Origin: an uncultured bacterium | Lineage (GTDB): Bacteria > Patescibacteriota > Minisyncoccia > Phycocordibacterales > PALSA-1337 | Length of the DNA: 9,870 nt | Direction: 5' to 3' | Assembly: GCA_903905325.1 (NCBI GenBank) | Contig: CAIVGA010000043.1 | Location: 1-9,870, forward strand | Notes under the pieces: generated by a model | The model's database searches: none | Seen by the model: the letters and a program-made list of their open reading frames with translations, nothing else | What the model was told of the DNA's origin: nothing | Program-made: the position numbers and the translations under genes | In this document: piece by piece, positions 1 to 6,067 of the stretch | How positions within the stretch are numbered: the stretch's first letter is position 1 | How the letters are laid out: each line of letters opens with the position of its first letter

Positions 1-17
1 CGAAAGGTCAGGTTTCG

Positions 18-25
18 TATAAAAT
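18..25 (+). promoter_or_regulatory. possible -10 region of lysS
   Basis: The bases TATAAAAT lie 33 nt before the lysS start codon and offer either TATAAA or TAAAAT as a -10 hexamer. No convincing -35 can be seen because only 17 bases precede it in the window. A 5-bp inverted repeat (CGAAA at 1-5, TTTCG at 13-17) lies directly upstream and may be the tail of a hairpin from the preceding gene. There is no Shine-Dalgarno sequence between here and the ATG. Confidence 0.3.
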
Positions 26-58
26 AGTGGTTATTAAGTAATTTTTGCGCGAATTTCT

Positions 59-1555
59 ATGGCTTCACTCGATGAATTAAGAGCGATAAGAACAGCAAAG
101 TTGGCAGCTTTGCATGCGGCTGGTATGGATCCGTATCCTGCCAAAGTGCCGAGGAGTTTTTGTTTAGCGGATGCGCGTGGCAAATTTGCGGAGCTTGTGA
201 AGAGTGGTGAGTTAGAGAAGGTTCCTGCGCAGGTTTTTTCTTTGGATGGTCGTGTAATGGCGATACGAGGCCAAGGTGCTATCCTTTTCTTGGTCTTAGA
301 TGATGGCAAGTCCACATTTCAGGCTGTTGTAAAGAAAGATGTTTTGAGTACGGAATTGTTCGGGCTTTTGGGTGCTACAGTTGATATTGGAGATATTATT
401 AGTGTGACTGGCACTTTTTTCACTACACAAAAAGGTGAACAAAGTATTTTAGTCACGAGCTGGACAATGGCTGCCAAGTCTTTGCTGCCTTTACCAGAAA
501 AATGGCATGGTCTTACAGATCCAGATGAAAAACTCCGCAAACGTTATCTCGATTTCATCATGGAACCAGAAACTCGTGAGATTTTCAAAAAGAAAGCTAA
601 ATTTTGGCAGGTTACTCGTAGGTTTTTGGAAGACGAAGGTTTTCTAGAAGTGGAAACTCCTACACTTGAGACGACTACTGGTGGTGCTGAAGCTACACCC
701 TTCAAGACTCATCATGACGACTTTGATATGGACGTTTTCTTGCGTATTTCTGTTGGTGAACTTTGGCAAAAGCGTCTCATCGCTGGCGGTTTTCCAAAGA
801 CTTTTGAAATTGGTCGTGTTTATCGTAATGAAGGAACTAGTCCAGAACACGCACAAGAATTTACTAATATGGAGTTCTATTGGTCATATGCTGATTATAA
901 AGATGGAATGACTTTGGTTACGCGGCTTTATCGTAAAATTGCAATGGAGGTTTTTGGCACCACGAAGTTTACGAGTCGTGGTCAGAATGGTGCTGCTGGT
1001 CAGACTTTTGATTTGGCTGACGAATGGGTTCTGATTGATTATGCTGAAGAGATAAAGAAACAACTTGGAGTTGATATTAATAAGGCTTCTGATGTGGAGC
1101 TTTTGAATGAGTTGAAAAAACTCGGTGTACCTTTCGAGGGAGCAAATCGCGAGCGCTTTATTGATACTCTTTGGAAACAGTGCCGTAAAAATATAGCTGG
1201 ACCTGCATTTTTGATAAATCATCCAACGATAGTAGCGCCACTAGCGAAGAAATTAAACGAAAATGTGGTGCAAATGTTCAATCCGATTATCGCTGGTAGT
1301 GAAATTGGTAAAGGTTATTCTGAGCTCAATGATCCAATTGATCAACGTCAGCGTTTTGAAGCACAACGTGTTTTGCTCGAAAAAGGTGACACTGAGGCCA
1401 TGATGCCAGATTGGGAATTTGTGGAGATGCTAGATCATGGTATGCCTCCTACTTGTGGTTTTGGTTTTGGTGAAAGGTTGTTTGCAGTTTTGGTAGGGAA
1501 GCCGTTGCGTGAGGTGCAGTTATTTCCTTTGGTGAAGCCGAAAAAACTCGGATAA
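59..1555 (+). CDS. lysS: lysyl-tRNA synthetase, class II
   Basis: Cytoplasmic enzyme that attaches lysine to tRNA-Lys using ATP. The 498-residue length fits bacterial class II LysRS (about 490-510). Order seen: an N-terminal helix with the family pattern GMDPYP (about residues 22-27), an OB-fold anticodon-binding domain (about 58-150), then the class II catalytic core. Motif 1 surroundings read EVETPTLE...GGAEATPFKTH. Motif 2 is GRVYRNEG at 252-259, with the ATP-contacting Arg256 and Glu258. ELNDPIDQRQRF precedes motif 3, GFGFGERL at 467-474, with the conserved Arg473. LYLKR, common before motif 2, is LWQKR here, and GIDRL of motif 3 is GERL. Together with EFTNMEFYWSYADY this resembles the branch I associate with Patescibacteria. 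The ATG start lacks an SD, as do most genes here, and gives a normal N-terminus. The transporter gene follows after 30 nt and is probably co-transcribed. Confidence 0.97.
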   Translation: MASLDELRAIRTAKLAALHAAGMDPYPAKVPRSFCLADARGKFAELVKSGELEKVPAQVFSLDGRVMAIRGQGAILFLVLDDGKSTFQAVVKKDVLSTELFGLLGATVDIGDIISVTGTFFTTQKGEQSILVTSWTMAAKSLLPLPEKWHGLTDPDEKLRKRYLDFIMEPETREIFKKKAKFWQVTRRFLEDEGFLEVETPTLETTTGGAEATPFKTHHDDFDMDVFLRISVGELWQKRLIAGGFPKTFEIGRVYRNEGTSPEHAQEFTNMEFYWSYADYKDGMTLVTRLYRKIAMEVFGTTKFTSRGQNGAAGQTFDLADEWVLIDYAEEIKKQLGVDINKASDVELLNELKKLGVPFEGANRERFIDTLWKQCRKNIAGPAFLINHPTIVAPLAKKLNENVVQMFNPIIAGSEIGKGYSELNDPIDQRQRFEAQRVLLEKGDTEAMMPDWEFVEMLDHGMPPTCGFGFGERLFAVLVGKPLREVQLFPLVKPKKLG

Positions 1556-1585
1556 AGCATCGCAAAAAATTAGCAATCATTTTAT

Positions 1586-2491
1586 ATGATAATTTCTGTC
1601 GGAATTGCACTAGCTCTCGTGACAATGCTTTGTTGGGGTTTTGGTGATTTTCTAATACAAAAAACTGCTCGCAAAGATGGATCGTGGGAGACTTTGTTTG
1701 TTATAACTTTATTTGGCGCTGTAATTTTGGCGCCATTTTGCTGGGGGAATTTTCTGACGCTTTTTGACGGTGCACATAATGCCGGTTTATGGATAGTTTT
1801 TGCCTGCGGCTTTGCTTTGTTTATTGCCGCTATGTTCGATTTTCAAGGAATGAAATTAGGTAAGCTGGCGATAATAGAACCGTTATGGTCTATAGAAATA
1901 ATTATTGCAGCTTTCCTTTCGTATTTTATTTTGAGAGAAAATTTAAGTTTTTATCAAATTTTGCTTATTGTAATATTAATTGTTTGTTTTATTTTGTTGT
2001 CGATAAAAGAAACCGGAAATGGGAAGGAAACAAAGTCAATTAAGTTACGACATTTTTTTGTTGAAAAAGGTGTTTGGTTCGCCGTGATTGGCACGACCAT
2101 GATGGGTGTATCCGATTTTTTTATGGGATGGGGTGCACGTGTCACAGATCCGTTAGTCATCAACTTCGCTGCGAATATAATTATGGCTGTAATTTCTGGA
2201 GGCTACTTGCTCACAAATGGAAGAGTTGGAAAATTGATAAAAGATATAAAAACAGCGCCTCTGCTCATTTTTAGTATGTCGATATTTGATAATGGTGGAT
2301 GGATTGCTTATGCGTTTGCTATGAGCCTAGCGTCTATCGGAGTCGTTACCGCTCTGACGGAAAGTTCGATTATAGTTGCGGTTACTTTGGCTTTGATTCT
2401 TAATAAGGAAAAACTCCAGCGTCATCAGTGGGTTGGGTTGGTCGGGTCAATTGTTTGTATTGTGATGTTGTCGTTAGTGACGTCGGGTTAG
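1586..2491 (+). CDS. EamA/DMT-superfamily transporter, ten helices
   Basis: A 301-residue inner-membrane protein built from two similar five-helix halves, the standard layout of the EamA branch of the drug/metabolite transporter superfamily. Predicted helices by eye: 3-22, 37-55, 68-86, 94-112, 123-140, then 162-180, 188-208, 225-243, 249-270 and 281-299. A charged linker runs from about 141 to 161. The first helix of each half has the repeat-related motif (CWGFGDF at 16-22, MGVSDFF at 173-179). The fourth helix begins with the common EPLW (98-101), and ESS (259-261) sits at the matching place in the second half. Substrate cannot be read from sequence; members move amino acids, nucleotide sugars or other small metabolites. 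It starts 30 nt after lysS with no SD and no clear promoter, so read-through from lysS is likely. The PadR gene follows after a palindromic intergenic stretch, and PadR regulators often control membrane transporters, but control of this gene is only a guess. Confidence 0.9.
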   Translation: MIISVGIALALVTMLCWGFGDFLIQKTARKDGSWETLFVITLFGAVILAPFCWGNFLTLFDGAHNAGLWIVFACGFALFIAAMFDFQGMKLGKLAIIEPLWSIEIIIAAFLSYFILRENLSFYQILLIVILIVCFILLSIKETGNGKETKSIKLRHFFVEKGVWFAVIGTTMMGVSDFFMGWGARVTDPLVINFAANIIMAVISGGYLLTNGRVGKLIKDIKTAPLLIFSMSIFDNGGWIAYAFAMSLASIGVVTALTESSIIVAVTLALILNKEKLQRHQWVGLVGSIVCIVMLSLVTSG

Positions 2492-2561
2492 AGTTTGACG
2501 CACGAAAGTTAGCCATGAAAAGTAGGTGGGGGTAGACACTATTCTCCTAAAGTCGAATTTA

Positions 2562-2570
2562 TGCAATAAT
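2562..2570 (+). promoter_or_regulatory. candidate extended -10 of the PadR gene
   Basis: TGC followed by AATAAT matches the TGC-TATAAT/TATATT form found before the response regulator and uvrA genes, with one mismatch to the -10 consensus. Transcription would begin near 2577, exactly at the left edge of the 18-bp palindrome, leaving a leader of about 58 nt. No clear -35 is visible, which is normal for extended -10 promoters. The -10 hexamer is itself part of the outer arm of the nested palindrome. Confidence 0.4.
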
Positions 2571-2608
2571 TTCACCACGAGGTACCGGTACCTCGGCTAG
2601 AAATTATT
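2565..2608. repeat. 44-bp nested palindrome before the PadR gene
   Basis: The centre is a perfect 18-bp palindrome, CGAGGTACCGGTACCTCG (2578-2595), containing two tandem GGTACC units. On the same axis lie outer arms AATAATTTC (2565-2573) and GAAATTATT (2600-2608), giving nine more base pairs separated by a 4x4 mismatch. It overlaps the candidate -10 and start point of padR, as an operator would. As RNA it could fold into a stem with a CCGG tetraloop; a U-rich stretch follows at 2612-2624 but not immediately, so a terminator for the transporter gene is a possible second role. The palindrome is seen directly; the function is inference. Confidence 0.6.
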
Positions 2609-2628
2609 ACTGTTTTTCGTTTTTGAGA

Positions 2629-2638
2629 ACATATATGT
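2629..2638. promoter_or_regulatory. 10-bp palindrome over the padR start codon
   Basis: ACATATATGT is a perfect palindrome spanning the ATG of the PadR gene. Known PadR-family operators often contain ACAT/ATGT half sites, so autoregulation at this place is conceivable. An AT-rich 10-mer of this kind can occur by chance, hence the low confidence. Confidence 0.2.
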
Positions 2639-3051
2639 CCACCCCACCACCAAATAAGCAAGCAAATACGTCGCCAAACATTTCGCTTAACAAGACGTCT
2701 AACACGTTATCTAATGCGTCATCGGATATGTCTCAAATTTTTGAGAGAGTTAAAAATAAGTCATATGCCGTTAAAATGCTTCTTTTGGAGTTTCTTATCA
2801 TAAAAATACTGACATTATCTAGAAGTTCCCTTTATGGAAAACAAATAATAGAACGTCTAAAAACTCGAAATGTAACCGCAAGTGAAGGTACAATTTATCC
2901 TATTTTGAGTAGAATGAGAAAAGCTAAACTTCTTGAATATGTTTTTGAAGAAACTGATATTGGACCCGCAAGAAAACATTATTATCTAACAGAATATGGT
3001 AGACGATATTTTGCGGAAATTCAAAAATTTTTACGTCAAATTGCCGAGTAA
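2635..3051 (+). CDS. PadR-family transcriptional regulator (short type)
   Basis: A 138-residue protein with a winged helix-turn-helix of the PadR family. The core begins around residue 48: LLEFLIIKIL (first helix), SLYGKQIIERL (65-75, the conserved LYGYEI-like segment), then the recognition helix EGTIYPILSRM (84-94), and the wing GPARKHYYLTEYGR (110-123). All are hallmark PadR positions. The C-terminal helix is short, as in the subfamily lacking a long dimerisation arm. The first 32 residues are an unusual low-complexity tail rich in Ser, Asn, Thr and Pro, probably disordered. I chose the ATG at 2635. A TTG at 2623 in the same frame would add four residues, and an internal ATG at 2728 would remove the tail entirely and leave an ordinary PadR N-terminus. 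No true SD is present. PadR proteins are usually repressors that respond to small molecules; target and ligand here are unknown. uvrB follows after 46 nt with its own promoter. Confidence 0.88.
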   Translation: MSTPPPNKQANTSPNISLNKTSNTLSNASSDMSQIFERVKNKSYAVKMLLLEFLIIKILTLSRSSLYGKQIIERLKTRNVTASEGTIYPILSRMRKAKLLEYVFEETDIGPARKHYYLTEYGRRYFAEIQKFLRQIAE

Positions 3052-3058
3052 GCCAAAG

Positions 3059-3088
3059 TTGCTGGATAGGCTCTTGATAGGCTATAGT
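3059..3088 (+). promoter_or_regulatory. uvrB promoter with two direct repeats
   Basis: A -35-like TTGCTG (3059-3064) and a -10 TATAGT (3083-3088) are separated by 18 nt. Transcription would start near 3095, so the uvrB mRNA would have a leader of only a few bases before the ATG at 3098. Two copies of GATAGGCT (3065-3072 and 3076-3083) with an 11-bp period fill the spacer and touch the -10, a spacing that places them on the same DNA face. No LexA-type site (CTGT-N8-ACAG or GAAC-N4-GTTC) was seen. Confidence 0.55.
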
Positions 3089-3097
3089 ACCATCAAC

Positions 3098-5206
3098 ATG
3101 TCGCAAATCTTCACCATCGCTACAACCCTCACGCCAGCCGGCGATCAGCCGAAAGCCATAGAAGCACTCATCAAAGGTCTTGAAGGGAAATTACAACCAA
3201 CAAAACCTGGTGTCGTCCAAAAACCGTTGAGTCGCCAAACCCTCCTTGGTGTTACTGGTTCAGGAAAAACTTTTACGATGGCCAACGTCATAAAAGCCTA
3301 CAACAAACCAACTCTCGTTATTGCTCACAACAAAACTCTTGCTGCTCAGCTCGCTCAGGAGTATCGGGAATTTTTTCCTAATCACGCCGTACATTATTTC
3401 GTTTCTTACTACGATTATTATCAGCCAGAAGCATATATTCCAGTCACTGATACTTATATAGAAAAAGAGGCCATGATCAATGAAGAGATAGATCGTTTGC
3501 GTCATGCCTCGACTCAAGCTTTGATGTCACGTAAAGACGTGATAATTGTGGCCTCTGTCTCATGCATATACGGTTTGGGAAGTCCTGCAGAATATGAAAA
3601 AGTTAACCTAAAAATTTCCGTAGGAATGGAATTGTCGCGCGCCGAGTTGATTCGCAAACTTATTGATATTCATTTTGAACGTACAAATGCCGATCTGAAA
3701 CCTGGTAGTTTTCGTGCAGTTGGAAATACACTTGAAATTATGCCAGTGAGTGACAAGACTATTTACCGAATGGAATTTGATGGCAACACCGGCGAAGGTG
3801 CCGCAAATACCGCTGGCGCTATCAGTAAAATCATAGAAATTGATCCGACGACGCGTTCATTGCGCAAAGGTCCTGGCTCTGATGGAACTCACGAAACAGT
3901 CTACATATTTCCAGCCAAACATTTCATTAGCAACAAGGACCAAATAGAAAAAGCACTAAAAACTATCACGGCTGAGCTAAGTGCGCGGATAAAAGTTCTC
4001 GAAAAGAATGGGAAAATACTAGAAGCTGAACGTTTGAAGCGTCGTGTAAAATATGACATTGCCATGATTCGCGAAGTTGGTTATACAAACGGTATAGAAA
4101 ATTACTCACGTCATTTTTCTGGTAAATTACCAGGTGAGCCACCAGACACATTGTTATCTTATTTCCCCAAAGGTTTTCTGACCATTATTGATGAATCTCA
4201 CGTTACCATTCCTCAACTAAACGGTATGTTTGCTGGCGACGCTTCAAGAAAAGAAACTCTCGTAGAGCACGGTTTTCGTCTTCCATCAGCAAAAGACAAT
4301 CGTCCACTGAAATTTGTGGAATTTCTAGAGCGTGTTGGACCTATCATCTATACATCAGCAACCCCTGGTCCTTACGAAAAAGAAACTAGTGAACAAATAG
4401 TCGAGCAGGTGATTCGCCCGACTGGGCTTGTGGATCCCGTTATAATTATTAGAAAAGTCACTGGTGATAAGAAGTATCCAGGCCAGATTTTTGACTTCAT
4501 CGCCGAAGCTGAGCGTACGATCAAAAAAGGTGACAGAGTGCTTGCCACAACTTTGACCAAAAAAATGGCTGAAGACTTGTCAGAATTTCTTAAAGAAAAA
4601 GGCATCAAGGCGAGCTACCTGCACTCTGATGTAAAAACGATGGACCGCATTACTATTTTGACGGAATTTCGAAGAGGGAAGTTTGACTGTTTGGTTGGAG
4701 TTAACCTTCTTCGTGAAGGATTGGACTTGCCAGAAGTTTCTCTGATAGGAATTCTCGATGCTGATAAAGAGGGTTTTCTACGTTCAGAAACAGCTCTTGT
4801 CCAGACGATAGGTCGCGCTGCACGTAATGCCGCTGGTACCGTGATCCTTTATGCAGATAATATGACCGGCTCACTTGACCGTGCTATCAAGGAAACCGAA
4901 CGCCGTCGTACTATTCAGACAGCTTATAACAAGGAGCACGGTATAACTCCACAAACTATAAAGAAAGCTATTCATGATATAACAGATCATCTCCGCAGTG
5001 AGCACGATAAAGCCGTCGGAGATCTCCTCAGAATTGACGAAGAGCTGGCTAAATCGAACCCCAAACTGCTGATTCGTTCAAAAGAAGAGCAAATGTCTGA
5101 TGCTGTGAAAGAGCTCGATTTTGAAACAGCAGCGCTCTTACGTGATGAGCTTATTATCCTTAAAAAGAAGCTGGGGATTAGTGAAGTAAAACCCCGCAAA
5201 AAATAA
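3098..5206 (+). CDS. uvrB: excinuclease ABC subunit B (damage-verifying helicase)
   Basis: UvrB receives the lesion site from UvrA, inserts a beta-hairpin between the strands, verifies the damage with its ATPase and recruits UvrC. The 702-residue length is slightly above the usual 660-680. Seen: the TPAGDQPKAI start typical of the family; Walker A GVTGSGKT at 51-58; the tyrosine-rich beta-hairpin from about 99 (HYFVSYYDYYQPEAYIP); motif II DESH at 365-368; YTSATPG after it; motif VI QTIGRAARN at 569-577; and a C-terminal UVR motif from about 666, which binds UvrC. Extra residues compared with E. coli lie at about 29-45, 230-241 and after SLRKGP; the latter two are in the UvrA-binding domain 2. 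The frame stays open back to 2996, but that would overlap padR, and the ATG at 3098 gives the canonical N-terminus. No SD; promoter just upstream. The stop codon abuts the next promoter. Confidence 0.98.
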   Translation: MSQIFTIATTLTPAGDQPKAIEALIKGLEGKLQPTKPGVVQKPLSRQTLLGVTGSGKTFTMANVIKAYNKPTLVIAHNKTLAAQLAQEYREFFPNHAVHYFVSYYDYYQPEAYIPVTDTYIEKEAMINEEIDRLRHASTQALMSRKDVIIVASVSCIYGLGSPAEYEKVNLKISVGMELSRAELIRKLIDIHFERTNADLKPGSFRAVGNTLEIMPVSDKTIYRMEFDGNTGEGAANTAGAISKIIEIDPTTRSLRKGPGSDGTHETVYIFPAKHFISNKDQIEKALKTITAELSARIKVLEKNGKILEAERLKRRVKYDIAMIREVGYTNGIENYSRHFSGKLPGEPPDTLLSYFPKGFLTIIDESHVTIPQLNGMFAGDASRKETLVEHGFRLPSAKDNRPLKFVEFLERVGPIIYTSATPGPYEKETSEQIVEQVIRPTGLVDPVIIIRKVTGDKKYPGQIFDFIAEAERTIKKGDRVLATTLTKKMAEDLSEFLKEKGIKASYLHSDVKTMDRITILTEFRRGKFDCLVGVNLLREGLDLPEVSLIGILDADKEGFLRSETALVQTIGRAARNAAGTVILYADNMTGSLDRAIKETERRRTIQTAYNKEHGITPQTIKKAIHDITDHLRSEHDKAVGDLLRIDEELAKSNPKLLIRSKEEQMSDAVKELDFETAALLRDELIILKKKLGISEVKPRKK

Positions 5207-5215
5207 TGCTATAAT
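5207..5215 (+). promoter_or_regulatory. extended -10 promoter of the response regulator gene
   Basis: TGC-TATAAT is a perfect extended -10, starting on the base right after the uvrB stop codon. Transcription would begin near 5222, leaving about 20 nt before the ATG at 5242, with no SD in that leader. No good -35 is visible, which extended -10 promoters do not need. Confidence 0.7.
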
Positions 5216-5241
5216 TCATACATAATTGATTTATACATCAC

Positions 5242-6027
5242 ATGAACAACCCAGAAAGAATTTTGATAATTGAAAGCGATCCAGCATTTGGTGGTGCCAT
5301 GGATAAGGCACTAAAAAATATTGGTTATAATACAACACTGATTACAACCGGTTCTCAAGGTATGGATTTCGTTCGTGAATTTACACCGAAGCTTGTTATT
5401 CTTGACGTCACATTGTCTGATTCTGACAGTTACGATTTTCTTGCTAGAAAAAGTAATGAGCCAACTATAGCCAAGATTCCAGTTTTCTTGATTTCATCTC
5501 AAGGTGTCCCTATAAACATGCGTAAAGTTCCACCAGGGAGTGTGGCAGAATTTATGATGGCTTTTCATTCAAACCCAGACGATATTATTGATAAAGTCAA
5601 TCGTCTTTTTGGACGTGAGGCAGTTTCTGCGCCATCAGCCGGTGCTAATTCAAGTAGTCCAAAGAAAAAAGTTTTATGGGTTGAAGATGATAAGTTGATT
5701 GGTACAATTCTCGCAAAAAAATTAGTTTCTTCTGGTTTTGATTTGTTCCATTCAAAAACGGGCGAGGAAGCATTGGAATCATTGAAGCAGGCGATTCCAG
5801 ATGTTATTGTCCTCGATCTTCTGCTTCCAGGTATGAGCGGCTTCGATATTTTGACCCATATTAATGCAGATCCTGGCTTAAAAAATGTTCCTGTTATGAT
5901 CTTGTCCAATTTGAGTAAGCCGTCAGATATAGAGCGCGCTAAAACTCTAGGTGCAAAACGTTTTCTTATAAAAGCTGCGTCATCACTCGAAGATATTGTT
6001 AGGGAAGTCAGAGCTTTGTGTCAGTAG
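5242..6027 (+). CDS. response regulator with two receiver domains and no output domain
   Basis: A 261-residue cytoplasmic protein made of two CheY-like receiver domains joined by a Ser/Ala/Lys linker (about 126-143). The second domain is complete: acidic pair after VE at Asp149-Asp150, phosphoacceptor Asp192 in VIVLDLLLPGMSG, Ser in MILSN, and the conserved Lys244 in FLIKA. The first domain keeps an acidic pocket (Glu11, Asp13) and phosphoacceptor Asp55 in LVILDV, but Ala107 (FMMAF) stands where the conserved Lys is expected, so signalling by the usual switch is doubtful. There is no DNA-binding, enzymatic or kinase domain, so it must act by protein contact or as a phosphate relay; no histidine kinase gene is in the window. 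It sits between uvrB and uvrA with its own promoter, 35 nt after uvrB and 40 nt before uvrA. Nothing in the sequence ties it to DNA repair. Confidence 0.92.
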   Translation: MNNPERILIIESDPAFGGAMDKALKNIGYNTTLITTGSQGMDFVREFTPKLVILDVTLSDSDSYDFLARKSNEPTIAKIPVFLISSQGVPINMRKVPPGSVAEFMMAFHSNPDDIIDKVNRLFGREAVSAPSAGANSSSPKKKVLWVEDDKLIGTILAKKLVSSGFDLFHSKTGEEALESLKQAIPDVIVLDLLLPGMSGFDILTHINADPGLKNVPVMILSNLSKPSDIERAKTLGAKRFLIKAASSLEDIVREVRALCQ

Positions 6028-6049
6028 GCTTTTATTTTGCCTAAAAATG

Positions 6050-6058
6050 TGCTATATT
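6050..6058 (+). promoter_or_regulatory. extended -10 promoter of uvrA
   Basis: TGC-TATATT is an extended -10 with five of six matches in the hexamer. The predicted start point, near 6065, is only about three bases before the ATG at 6068, so the uvrA message should be leaderless or nearly so. A weak 5-bp inverted repeat (TAGGC 6025-6029, GCCTA 6039-6043) lies between the preceding stop codon and this site and is too weak to call a terminator. No LexA-like operator is visible. Confidence 0.65.
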
Positions 6059-6067
6059 CCGCCCACT

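Noticed and set aside
884..1222. Open frame of 112 codons on the minus strand inside lysS
   Set aside because: It is antisense to the conserved catalytic core of lysS, has no recognisable domain or ribosome site, and its composition is what a mirrored coding strand gives.
2996..3097. Upstream extension of the uvrB reading frame
   Set aside because: It would overlap the end of padR in another frame and the uvrB promoter; the ATG at 3098 gives the standard UvrB N-terminus.
5565..5909. Open frame of 114 codons on the minus strand inside the response regulator gene
   Set aside because: Antisense to a complete second receiver domain; no family features and no promoter.
6025..6043. TAGGC/GCCTA inverted repeat after the response regulator gene
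   Set aside because: Only five base pairs with a nine-base loop and no U-tract behind it, so not a convincing terminator.
5996..6067. Upstream extension of the uvrA reading frame
   Set aside because: It overlaps the response regulator gene and includes the extended -10; the ATG at 6068 gives a normal UvrA start.
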